Origin: Marasmius tenuissimus | Lineage: Eukaryota > Basidiomycota > Agaricomycetes > Agaricales > Marasmiaceae | DNA: 64,000 bases | Assembly: GCA_029532415.1 (NCBI GenBank) | Contig: JAQOTA010000050.1 | Location: 1,674,001 to 1,738,000, forward strand | Direction: 5' to 3' | In this document: one piece after another, positions 46,651-55,613 of the stretch | Position numbering within the stretch: position 1 is the first letter of the stretch | Layout of the letters: every line of letters begins with the position of its first letter | Notes under the pieces: model-generated | What the model saw: only the letters and a program-made list of their open reading frames with translations | Told to the model about the DNA's origin: nothing | Database searches by the model: none | Program-made: the position numbers and the translations under genes

Positions 46651-47655
46651 TTATGGAATATGTTTGTGGCGAATCATTGCTAGTTCCAGTTCCGCACGAA
46701 CTGTGGGGTTATCACGGATGTAGATCTTCCAGGCCTCGGACGACCAACGACCCAAAGCTTGAATAACTGTTTCCGAAAGCCCAAGCGAAGCGTAGTATGT
46801 TGCCCCCCCCGCCCGAAGGGAATGGCCGCCAAATTCTTTGCCCACGAGAGTGAAGTAACGGCGTTCGAACCAAGAACGGGTCGGCACGGAACCGTCCTCA
46901 CGGAGGAAAAGAGCGGGACGGGCTCCAAACTTGAGGTCGCGAAGAGTGACGTAGTGGGACAGAAGAGTGTGTGGGTCGAGGACGTCGTGGTGGCCAAGGA
47001 GGATATCTGTTCCACGATAGAGGCGGTCTCCTTTATGATAAGGAAGGCGGAAGGATACGTGGTCCTTCGTGACCAAGAAGGACGCGCGTTTGATGATTTT
47101 TCGGAAGTCCACAGCCTTTGGAGATCGGAATACAAGTTCGCCTAAACGATGACAAGCATAGAAGCCCGTGGAAAGAATAGAAAGAAAGAGAATATCATCA
47201 AAGGAAGAAGAAGCTAAATAGTGTGAACCAAACAACTGTAGATGAGAAAGACGTAGTGGGGCTTTGCGGTGCACAGGGTCTGCTCGAACTTTCTTCGAGC
47301 CGGTAATAACTGATTGAACTAGGGGGGTAGCGCGGCTGTCAGAAAAGTGGGGGTAGGCTTCCTGGAGGAAATGTTTGGCGCCCGTAAGGTATTTGGGGCC
47401 AGAAGCAATATACTTGGAAGTGTAAGCGATGTAACGAGCGAGAGTGAGTGGGGTGGGGTCAAGAGAGAGATTATAGGTAGAACAGAAAGAGACATAGTCT
47501 TTGGCACCTGTGTTGTAACCAGATCGAGTGGAGCCTTCGATAGCATTGAAACGAAGAAAATGAATGCGCTCATCAAGGTCGATGAGGCTAGGGAGGGGGT
47601 GATTCGCAGAACGACGCCGCGAACCCCCCTCGGGGCCTAAAATAGGTCTTTCCAT
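46651..47655 (-). CDS. tyrosine recombinase of the DIRS element
   Basis: 334 residues from an ATG at 47655. An N-terminal helical SAM-like part is followed by the catalytic domain: Arg in ACHRLGELVF, then GGHSLRAGGAT (the HxxR box), then a W and the candidate nucleophile Tyr in WKIYIRD. This class of enzyme integrates the circular cDNA of DIRS elements. The start overlaps the end of the RT gene by 19 bp. The frame is intact. Confidence 0.9.
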   Translation of the reverse strand: MERPILGPEGGSRRRSANHPLPSLIDLDERIHFLRFNAIEGSTRSGYNTGAKDYVSFCSTYNLSLDPTPLTLARYIAYTSKYIASGPKYLTGAKHFLQEAYPHFSDSRATPLVQSVITGSKKVRADPVHRKAPLRLSHLQLFGSHYLASSSFDDILFLSILSTGFYACHRLGELVFRSPKAVDFRKIIKRASFLVTKDHVSFRLPYHKGDRLYRGTDILLGHHDVLDPHTLLSHYVTLRDLKFGARPALFLREDGSVPTRSWFERRYFTLVGKEFGGHSLRAGGATYYASLGLSETVIQALGRWSSEAWKIYIRDNPTVRAELELAMIRHKHIP

Positions 47656-49559
47656 GGCGCCGGTATGAACTCCCTGGGAGGTGAAAAATGACCGACGCTA
47701 TTGGCGGGGAAGAGGCGACGATAATCGCTAAAGAGCAAGCGTGAAAGGAGATCAGCCGCCACATTCTCCTTTCCAGGGATGTGATGAATCCTGATATCCA
47801 TCCCAGTTGCGATAATGATTGACGCGATGCCGAGAAGAGGAGCGTTGTGCATGGGGTTTTCGGCCTTGAGCGAGTCAAAAACCTGCACGGAGTCGAGGCT
47901 GTCAGAGAAGACCAGGACACGTTTTGGAGGTCGACTGAAGCAAGATACGTGGAAGACAGCGGAGAGGATGGCCATCAACTCGAGAAAGAATATGTCGACC
48001 GTTCGCTTTCCAGCGTGCGGTTTGAGTGGGTAAACAAAGCCGCGGTTCGCGTAGACGAAGGCCAAACCATCGTTTCCACTGGCGTCTGTGTAGATAACAA
48101 TGTCTGCCTCACTCTCGTCCCAGAAACCATCATCGATGAACCTTACTCCAGTAGCACTTCCTAGGGCATCAGAAAGCCAGAGAAGGTTGCGGTGAACTTC
48201 TCCGTTGATGGGTATCGGGGCGTGAGGGAGGTTCTTGTCTTTCATCTTCCGATACAGCTCCGAGAGCGCTGGCCGAGCATACGGGACAACGTTTAGGGCC
48301 CAGTTGAGGTGTCCCATCAACTGTTGCCAATATCGAAGGCAGGGGGATCGGTTTGCGTGTGCAAGGAAACGCGAGATGCGCGACTGGATGTCTGCAATAG
48401 AAGAAGGTGGAATAGAGATGGCCCCCAGATTGATTTGAATCCAGAAGCCAACAACCTTTAAGTCTTCTCCGTGGCGCTGCTTGTCATCGGAGTAGGGGCA
48501 CCCAATGTGTTCCCAGAGAATGAGGAATTGGACCTGGGACTTGGGCCGACGGAGACCACGGAAAGTGATGAGGTTGTCTGAGAAGTCGTAACCGAAGAAA
48601 TCATCGACGTAGACATGCAGGCTACGGATTCCTAGCTTCCGAACACCAATCCAACACATCAGTGCTGAGATCGTGCACCAAACACGAGGTGAGGCACGCG
48701 TCCCTAGCATGATTCGACGGACGATATAGAGCTTCCCGTCAACGATAACGACCTGACGAAGTTGCCAGATCGGGTGCGCGGGTAGGTTAAGAAACGCTCC
48801 TTGGACGTCGCTTTTGAAGCAAACGAACTCCCGAAGGGGATGGCGTTGCCGAGCGTAACGCATAGATAGGCCAAAGTCAGACATGTTGTCGTAGCGGACC
48901 CGAGACGACTCCCGGGAAATACCATCGTTGAGACCAGAACCCGTATGGTCAACGACAACTCTGGGTTTGGGAGGTAAGTCATCCCCCTGAGACTGCCAGA
49001 CAACGAACATCGGAGAGATTAGCATCCCATCGAGGAGGGCAGGGACCTCCTGAGACCAGTGTCCGTTCCCGAGCTCCTTCGCGGCATACTCCCTGATAGC
49101 ATGCAGGTCTGCAGGATCAGAGGCGTAGTTGTCGGTGAAGCGATTGGCATCCGGTCTCCAATCTCCATCATCGAGGGGCCAGAAGCCGGAACGAAAACCA
49201 CGCTCAACTGAATCTATCAGAGGACGGTTGGGATGGTCATGTAGGAGGTTGATGAATGCGTCGACATTGAACGGCGTGTCAACTTTACAGTGTGACGACC
49301 CGTACTCAGCCAAGGCAGCCTGCACAAGGGGCTCTTGGAATAAATGTGCAGGTGGATCTGGGAGAGGCGGAGCCGATTCCGAATCAAGAACCGCCGGAGA
49401 GATGGGTTCGTGATTGGAGTCTTTCCAGCCAAAACCTCGGCGATGTCGAGGCAGTGGAATGGGATTCGTAGACGAGTGAGCCGGTACCGAATGTGAACCA
49501 AAGGATGACGGAATGAAAGGTCTAGGCAGACGAGCCTGCGAGACCTTGTTTCGTATCAT
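47637..49559 (-). CDS. reverse transcriptase-RNase H of the DIRS element
   Basis: 640 residues from an ATG at 49559, overlapping the gag-like gene by 38 nt. The reverse transcriptase shows KSDVQGAFLNLP (motif A) and YVDDFFGYD (the catalytic YxDD box). RNase H follows with VIYTDASG, FLELMAI, VFSDSLDS and HHIPGKENVAADLLSR. There is no DIRS1-type methyltransferase domain after it, in keeping with PAT/Ngaro-like elements. The same frame stays open upstream to 50795, fully overlapping gag, so a frameshift fusion is possible. Confidence 0.9.
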   Translation of the reverse strand: MIRNKVSQARLPRPFIPSSFGSHSVPAHSSTNPIPLPRHRRGFGWKDSNHEPISPAVLDSESAPPLPDPPAHLFQEPLVQAALAEYGSSHCKVDTPFNVDAFINLLHDHPNRPLIDSVERGFRSGFWPLDDGDWRPDANRFTDNYASDPADLHAIREYAAKELGNGHWSQEVPALLDGMLISPMFVVWQSQGDDLPPKPRVVVDHTGSGLNDGISRESSRVRYDNMSDFGLSMRYARQRHPLREFVCFKSDVQGAFLNLPAHPIWQLRQVVIVDGKLYIVRRIMLGTRASPRVWCTISALMCWIGVRKLGIRSLHVYVDDFFGYDFSDNLITFRGLRRPKSQVQFLILWEHIGCPYSDDKQRHGEDLKVVGFWIQINLGAISIPPSSIADIQSRISRFLAHANRSPCLRYWQQLMGHLNWALNVVPYARPALSELYRKMKDKNLPHAPIPINGEVHRNLLWLSDALGSATGVRFIDDGFWDESEADIVIYTDASGNDGLAFVYANRGFVYPLKPHAGKRTVDIFFLELMAILSAVFHVSCFSRPPKRVLVFSDSLDSVQVFDSLKAENPMHNAPLLGIASIIIATGMDIRIHHIPGKENVAADLLSRLLFSDYRRLFPANSVGHFSPPREFIPAPWKDLF

Positions 49560-50802
49560 CTGTAGCTCGGTTGAGCTGGAACCTTCCATTGAAGGCTCTC
49601 CTGCAGTCGGGGTTGTCCCAGGCACGATGTGAACCATTGCACTGGCAACACAAACCGTGCCTCCGGTTAGCAGGGCAAGGATCCTTGCAACGGTTCCCAT
49701 TCCAATTGAGGCAGATAGGACCCGCGGGGCGCTTTGGCAGAGAAGCCAGACCGGTCGGAGCATCCTTCCTCTTCGTAAAATCGGAGGACGCAGAGAGCTG
49801 AGCGATGGTATGCTCAGAGAATTTGCCGCGGTCGTCAAGTCTGAAAGGGCAGCGCGAGTAGGCTTCCCGAATCCTGTCATCGAGGCGAATCCCGACGAGA
49901 GGGTTCCCAGGGTGATTCCTGAAGAAGGTTGACATGAGGAAGTGGTACCCGCGGAGTTCAGACATTCTGTGAGGGTAGATGATCGTGACGGCTTGGGCCC
50001 AAGCACCGAATACCCGACCCCAGTCTGAGACGTTTGTGATGGGCTTCTTGGAGGAGATACGGCTCTTGTCAGAGATAACGAGATCCCCAAGCTCCAACTT
50101 GGGTTCGTCGGATTGGTTGTACCCGGGTTGGAGAGTATAATTGAGTTTGTCGAAGTTAATGTGTCTGTCGAGGATGATGTCTTTCCAGACAGAATGGGGT
50201 ACAGGGTCAACAAGCTGAAAGCTACGAGCTTTAAGAAGCATAAGGTCGAGTTCAGGCTTGTCCTGGATGAAACGGCGGGTGATGGAGAGGGTACGGGCAA
50301 CGTGCGGATCGGAGTTGACAAGCCGTTCGAGGTCGCCGTGGTCTCCAGCAAGGCCAGGCGGTAAGGAGAAGAGGGGTCCTTTCGGAAGGATAGAATTGAG
50401 AAAGTTATCGACGTCAGAGGTTGAGGGACCTGGAACGCCAGCATCGTTGACTGAAGCGAGGTAAGATGCCCACTGTGTCTCCTCGAAAGCCTTCCTAGCT
50501 TCCTCACTTCTCTTTCGCGACTCCTCTGCAGCTGTCTCGTCTCCATCCTTTCCGGAATCTCGCTCTTCAGGTCGGTCAGGTCCAGAGGGGGTCTTCTCTC
50601 GCTCGGGGTCCTTGGGAGAGGAGATAAACTGAAGTTGGGCCTGCTTAACATAGTCCTGGGACTCTGCGACGGTAGCCCCTTCCTCCCTAAACCTCCTAGC
50701 GAGCTGAATCGGGGTTGAAACCCCAGAAAGATTCCCGTTGGTGTAATCCTCGAAGATCTTCTCAAATTTCTTAGCCCGTGCTCCCACATCGTCACCTGAC
50801 AT
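49522..50802 (-). CDS. gag-like protein of the DIRS element
   Basis: 426 residues from the first ATG (MSGDDVGARAKKFE). The N-terminal half is charged and helical. The centre resembles a capsid-like helical domain, and the C-terminus has a Cys/His cluster: CLNWNGNRCKDPC, then GLCCQCNGSH, which is likely a zinc-binding nucleocapsid motif. It ends inside the start of the RT gene. Confidence 0.8.
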   Translation of the reverse strand: MSGDDVGARAKKFEKIFEDYTNGNLSGVSTPIQLARRFREEGATVAESQDYVKQAQLQFISSPKDPEREKTPSGPDRPEERDSGKDGDETAAEESRKRSEEARKAFEETQWASYLASVNDAGVPGPSTSDVDNFLNSILPKGPLFSLPPGLAGDHGDLERLVNSDPHVARTLSITRRFIQDKPELDLMLLKARSFQLVDPVPHSVWKDIILDRHINFDKLNYTLQPGYNQSDEPKLELGDLVISDKSRISSKKPITNVSDWGRVFGAWAQAVTIIYPHRMSELRGYHFLMSTFFRNHPGNPLVGIRLDDRIREAYSRCPFRLDDRGKFSEHTIAQLSASSDFTKRKDAPTGLASLPKRPAGPICLNWNGNRCKDPCPANRRHGLCCQCNGSHRAWDNPDCRRAFNGRFQLNRATDDTKQGLAGSSA

Positions 50803-50827
50803 TGAGATTAAAGATGGGAACAATAAA

Positions 50828-51322
50828 GCGGCACGAAGACGACAGGAAGGAGGCTTCGCTGCGGAGCTAGTGAGTGGAATTCAAGACAGAGAGAAAGGGG
50901 GGAATAGTCACACCTCGAGGAGACTGAGGTGAAAAGTTAGAACTGATGGAGTTGGGTGACCAACGAGATTAGACAAACTTTGGGGTTCTGATAGTGACCA
51001 AGGCAAGGAGAGGAACCTGGACGCCTCCACCGCCAGCTTCAGCTATAAGACAAGAGCACTGGCGGTGGGAAGCTCCCCCCGAGACATGGGTCTTGTGAGA
51101 GAGGACAACGGAGCTGAGACAGTTGGTCAGCCGCGAGTCATAGTGGGATAGCGAGGCAGTGAACTCACGAGAGCCATAGTAGAGGTAGAACGAGACAGGG
51201 AGAGAAGGAAACGGAGGCTGAGTGGTGAACACGGATGGAAGCGGGAAAGTGAGAGGGAGCGCCGAGTAAGCGCCGAGGCCTTAGCGACAGCTCCTTACCC
51301 TTGGAACCCGCCTTCGCTTCGA
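50828..51322. repeat. DIRS split repeat A1
   Basis: 495 bp, the counterpart of 45918-46471. It ends GCTTCGA against the right half of the broken target (ACATTCGTAGC). Confidence 0.85.
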
Positions 51323-51359
51323 ACATTCGTAGCTAGGCACCACCGATCAACAGGTGTCA

Positions 51360-51418
51360 TCAACTGTCATCAATTTGTGTCCGCATCTGTCAGGTGGGTA
51401 CTCATCGTCTGTGTCCTC
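51360..51418 (-). repeat. terminal inverted repeat, right edge of copy B
   Basis: The reverse complement begins GAGGACACAGACGATGAG, the left-end type of copy A. Confidence 0.85.
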
Positions 51419-51428
51419 CTATTGATGA
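51419..51428. repeat. target-site duplication, right of copy B
   Basis: CTATTGATGA, identical to 27143-27152. It is followed by GGTTTGTGTTGAAAGGCTT, as at the unoccupied site near 21043. Confidence 0.9.
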
Positions 51429-52349
51429 GGACGGTTTGTGTTGAAAGGCTTGATGACGAACGCTCACCGTGCGCGCGTAGTGGTGCGGACGACGTGGTAG
51501 GGTCTCCTCTCTCCGAGTTCTGGCCTCGATGATCGACCTCCATTCAATCCAGATCTAATCCTTCAACTTCGCTGAGCAACCTCGCGCCCCTAGATGACCA
51601 CGATCAGAAGCTTCTGAACCGTGAAACTTTGCAAAATGATTGATTTCAAGTTGATCAAGGATTGGAAACAGCATTGCATTGTAGTTAGAGGATCATCGTG
51701 CCCCGTCTGCTATCAACGAAGACGTGATTCAGAAAAAAGTGCTAGAGGTCGTCTTCGAAGTCAAGGGATCGAACGAAGGAACACCAATTTCGAATTGAGG
51801 CCTGATTCAGCCCAGATCAACCTACCCTCAAGTCGCGTACCACGTGCCAGTGGACAGTTCAAGCCGACGAGCGTGCCTTCCTCCAACACTCATCCAACGC
51901 CCCGACTTCCGCTAATATCCCGTTCAACCACGATGCGCCCGAGTATAAATTTGCAGGAATGTGACTACTCCCAAATCCTTCGACTCGTTTCCTCCGTCGT
52001 ATCCGAGGTGATCAATCATCCGCATCTTGCCTCTAATTATGGGGAGACAAGATCACTCGTGCCGTCCAACCACAGTGGCGTGCCTTCTGGCCCGAAATCT
52101 ACAAGTGCGACTACTAAGGCCAAGTCTAATTATACCCCTTCCCGTCCTATTAGTACCAGCCTCTATTTCAGGCTAGCGTCCAAGCAGACTCTCACGACAG
52201 TGGCCGGTCTTCACTCACTCTCTCACTGAAAGTGGTCATTCCCCGGGGTCTCGGGAAAGCCATGGCCGGGTCTCTTTCAGCAGGTAAGCATAAGAGGGGC
52301 TTCAGTTATTAACTAAATAGGTGAGTACTGTCCTCGACTTCCCACCAAA
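51429..52349. other. stretch without a recognised gene
   Basis: The first 50 bp or so continue the duplicated segment interrupted by copy B. An open stretch at 51621-52229 (+, 202 codons) is Ser/Thr-rich with no recognised domain. A GATGCGCCCGAGTATAAATTT stretch near 51930 resembles the TATA segments at 736 and 21104. Confidence 0.4.
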
Positions 52350-54306
52350 ATGACTTCTACATATTCCATTCCAGCACAGGCCTCCCAGCTCCTGAAGGAC
52401 GGTCTTGTGTACAACGAGCTTCACCAATCTTGCCCGGCCGAGGTGCAAGACGTCTACAAGTTGGTTGAATATCGAGGCGGAGACCTCCCCTCCATACCTA
52501 TCAACTGGCGATTCGCCGAGAGCATCGCAGCTATCAAAGGGTTCGAGGCATGTATGCTGAACGTGTTGCTCAAGAGAAAGTTCGGTGTCGAGCCGCAGAA
52601 GGTTGTGATTGATACGTGAGCAAAACCAGCCTCTAGTCGGGGAAACGCCCCCCTCACTGACAAGATACCTGAACTTGTTACAGGGACCACGCTCAGCTTT
52701 TCTTCATGTCGCCGATCGTATCTTCTTTGAATGTCGACGGAAAAGATATTTCGCCGCACAACCCCAAGGAGTTTTCCCGATGGTTTCCCTCCTCGAAACA
52801 TTCGCCTCATGACGCCTCCTGCACGAATATCTACAAGACGAAGGATGGCAGGTTCTATCACATTCACGGTCGGTATCGTTGATCTGCTCCGGCCCAATGT
52901 CTTTTGACTGATTTCAAACATAGCAAGTTTGAATCCGAAGCCCTCTCAAACAGCACTTGGCATTCCCGAGGAATACCATCCAGCACTCGGAGAGACCTCT
53001 CACTCGATCTACGAGCAGAAAGTCGGGGAACATGACGCCGAACATCTCGACACCTTGATAAATGACGAATATCGTCAGGCGGGGACGACTTGCCAGAGCG
53101 TGAACGAATATTTCGCCAGTGAACACGGCAAGGCGAATGCTCATGTCGGTCTTTTCGAGGTCCACCACGTCCCGAATTCATCACAAAAGCCTTCCTGGTG
53201 GGATTCACCCACCACACCCGATCCCTCTCGTCCTCTGTTTGGTCTGAAGATAATCGATCTTTCACGAATCATTGCTGCACCCACGATTGGGCGTGAGCTC
53301 GCTGAGCTTGGTGCGAGCGTCTTGCGGATAACTTCACCCAACGTTTTGGATAATGAAAACCTCAATTTTGATTTGGGATGGGGGAAATGGTCGGCTCATT
53401 TGGATTTCAAGAACGAAGGGGATAGGGAGAGGATGAAGGAGCTGATAGCAGAGGCTGATATTGTGATCGACGGGTATCGGCCGGGTGTGATGAAGAAGTG
53501 GGGTTTCGGGAAGGAAGATATACTCAGGATGACCGAGGGGAGGGACAAGGGGATCGTTTACGTTCATGAAAACTGTTATGGATGGAATGGGCCTTTGTCC
53601 TATCGTTCGGGCTGGCAGCAGATCACTGATGCGGTGAGTTCCAGTATTCGTGTTTTCCTTGTTCTGCATTGCTGACGGATGAATAGCACTGTGGCGTTTC
53701 GACTGAGTGGGGTCGTGCTATGGGCCATAAACAACCCGTTACTCCTCCATTTCCCAGGTCTGACTTCTGGTGCGTTCACCAGTTTCGAGCTCAGATCTAT
53801 GCTGATAGCTTCCGTCTGTGGTACCGGCGCGGCTGGGGCAACTGGCGTTTTGCAAGCTTTGATTGAACGTGCAGAAAAGGGAGGGTCATTTGTGGTCGAT
53901 GTGAGTTGCCCTTCACTCCCTTGAGCGATCCCTAACTGTCCATCTCCAGGTGGCCCTCAACTACTATTCACAATGGCTTATCCGTACATGTCGAACCTAT
54001 CCCTCTGACGTCTGGGAGCAGGTTTGGGCGAAGCACAACAAACCAGTGTTCCACCATACCGACAACATGACGGTGACTATACCGGCAATACTGGAACTTC
54101 TCAAAGCGAATACGCCGAGTTTGTTCAACCCTGCATTCTTTGAGCTGCGCGATAACAAGGCGCTCGGAGTGAAAGCGAGAACTGTGAAGCCCGTCTTGCA
54201 ATTCCCCGAAGGCGTGGTGAAGCCTGGGTTCAATATTGGGTCCAGGCGAAATGGCATTGATAAGGCGAGATGGCCTGAGGATTTCATGACAGAAATTATA
54301 GCATAG
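52350..54306 (+). CDS. CaiB/BaiF-family CoA-transferase-like protein
   Basis: Exons include 52350 to about 52615, about 52684-52869, about 52922-53633, about 53687-53758, then a junction near 53760-53810 and two final exons ending at 54306. Residues include GVEPQKVVIDT, PLFGLKIIDLSRIIAAPT, GRELAELGASVLRI, ADIVIDGYRPGVMKKWGFG and ERAEKGGSFVVDV, the conserved blocks of type III CoA-transferases and alpha-methylacyl-CoA racemases. Fungal members usually have this duplicated two-half layout of 550-600 residues. The substrate cannot be told from sequence. The junction near 53760-53810 does not keep frame with an intron of normal size, so a very short intron, a sequencing error or a frameshift must be considered. 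Confidence 0.75.
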
Positions 54307-54831
54307 TGCATATCGAATCGTTGTAACATTGTAGTCAAATGAATCGAACAGACTTGAAGAAGCACTCAGGCGTCCTCGAGGATGAGGTATACTTGTGATT
54401 GAATGTGGTCGAGGCCGAATCAATGTTGACCTGCCCTCAAGTCACCTGGGGTGGACAGTTGTGGGCCTTACGATGCGACCACTGCCATCTCATGCACATG
54501 GCCTGCACTAATCGAACTCTTCGCTCATCCGGCTCGTCTCGACCCTGCTAGAACCTGGAGACCATTGAAAGAAGCGACGAATTTCTTCATTCTGGTGGCC
54601 TGGACACGTAGGTTGATAGACGGCTCTGCAAAATGAGACGGTGAAGACTTCAAAATTGACCGCGACTGGGATCTCTGTACGCTCTTTACTGTTCACTCAT
54701 CAGACTGATGTATTTTCCTCATACATAGTTTCTCTACTGGCCGTTCTATGTGCTGCTAGCGTCGATTTCTCTCCCATTCGTGCCCCCCGCAGAGGATCTC
54801 AAACATTTTGAACCATGTCTTACTATGCAGG
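54307..54831. other. intergenic, no gene seen
   Basis: Only short open stretches. The last part is the promoter of the gene at 54920. Confidence 0.5.
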
Positions 54832-54839
54832 TATATAAA
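54832..54839 (+). promoter_or_regulatory. TATA box of the 54920 gene
   Basis: TATATAAA lies 81 bp upstream of the ATG. The surrounding stretch, running into AACCTGGCCAGCCATTTT, recurs at 63977-64000. Confidence 0.65.
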
Positions 54840-54919
54840 CCTGGCCAGCCATTTTGGACCTCCATTCGCCTCTTAACGTCAAACCACCACCATCTCACCA
54901 GCAATCATCAGCTACAAGA

Positions 54920-55613
54920 ATGTCCAGCAACTCGGTCATCAACTTCATCTCGAAGAACATCAGCATCTTCATCCTCATCGCCCTCTCCCTCTCAGTCTTC
55001 TTGGGCGCCGTTATCTTCCTCGTTCGCGGGGTTCGCAAAGGGTTCTTCGCTGTCGATGTTGAGGTAAGACATTTGCTGCTCGTCGTCGTTGACCATTCTT
55101 ACTTACACCTCATTTGCTTTCCAGGTCGGTGGTGATCCTCAACAAGACGCACTCGACAAACACGGAGACAAACTCGCCGAAGTGGTCGATAGGTTCAACA
55201 GGGAGAAGCCTATCCTGTCTCGTCGACTTTTGTCAAAGAGCCAGTTGATATACTCATGGCCACGTCACTTCTCCGAGCTGGAACACAACGTCTCAGCTAG
55301 CACTCGTAACGAAGAGAAACAGAAGCGGATGCCGGCGTCGAAGTCATTCGAGTCGGTGTTCCTTCCGTGGGAGGAAGGTGTGGCAGAAGGATTTATAGCC
55401 GTGCCTATCGCGATAGAGCACATGGCTGAGTTCGTGAAGATGGGGCTACGGGTGGTGGATCCCAAGGTCGATGCTGTGGAAGGAAACACCAAACCCTCTC
55501 ATTCACCCTCGACGCAGGTCGACTTTACTGGGGATTGTTGGTGGGCAGACGGGCGTCGTAGTGTGTCGTTGAGGCCCTCGGTGTCGACTGGGTCTGTGGG
55601 GTTGGGGGTGTGA
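54920..55613 (+). CDS. small single-pass membrane protein of unknown function
   Basis: Two exons (54920-55063, 55125-55613) give 210 residues. The N-terminus has one hydrophobic helix (ISIFILIALSLSVFLGAVIF) followed by RGVRKGFF, a signal-anchor layout with the rest probably in the cytosol. The remainder is polar, with SWPRHFSELE, FLPWEEGVAEGFIAVP and a Ser-rich tail. I do not recognise a family. A matching promoter at the end of the window suggests a tandem paralogue. Confidence 0.7.

Larger units (their letters stand above)
45621..51322 (-). mobile_element. DIRS-type (PAT/Ngaro-like) retrotransposon nested in copy B
   Basis: Read on the minus strand the order is A1 (51322-50828), gag, RT-RNase H, tyrosine recombinase, B1 (46583-46470), A2 (46471-45918), 183 bp, B2 (45734-45621). 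These split direct repeats are characteristic of PAT/Ngaro-like DIRS elements. Copy A has the uninterrupted target: its CGAATGTTCTAGATAAG corresponds to sequence now parted at 45620 and 51323. No target duplication is present, only a shared GA dinucleotide at both junctions and at the internal B1/A2 junction, as expected for recombinase-mediated integration of a circle. Confidence 0.88.
27153..51418 (-). mobile_element. 18-kb MULE-like DNA transposon, copy B (with nested DIRS element)
   Basis: This is an inverted second copy of the element at 988-18984, with the same end types, the same six genes and a perfect 10-bp duplication. Without the nested 45621-51322 element it is about 18.6 kb. It is longer than copy A mainly because the cargo region (34120-37320) is about 0.57 kb larger. 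The TET gene is intact here, so this copy appears to have the fuller gene set. Confidence 0.88.

Noticed and set aside
45621..51322. LTR retrotransposon
   Set aside because: The repeats are split (A1-ORFs-B1-A2-B2), there is a tyrosine recombinase instead of an integrase, and there is no target-site duplication.
988..51418. Starship-type giant element (DUF3435 tyrosine recombinase)
   Set aside because: The only tyrosine recombinase (46651-47655) belongs to the nested DIRS element with its own RT and split repeats, not to the 18-kb unit.
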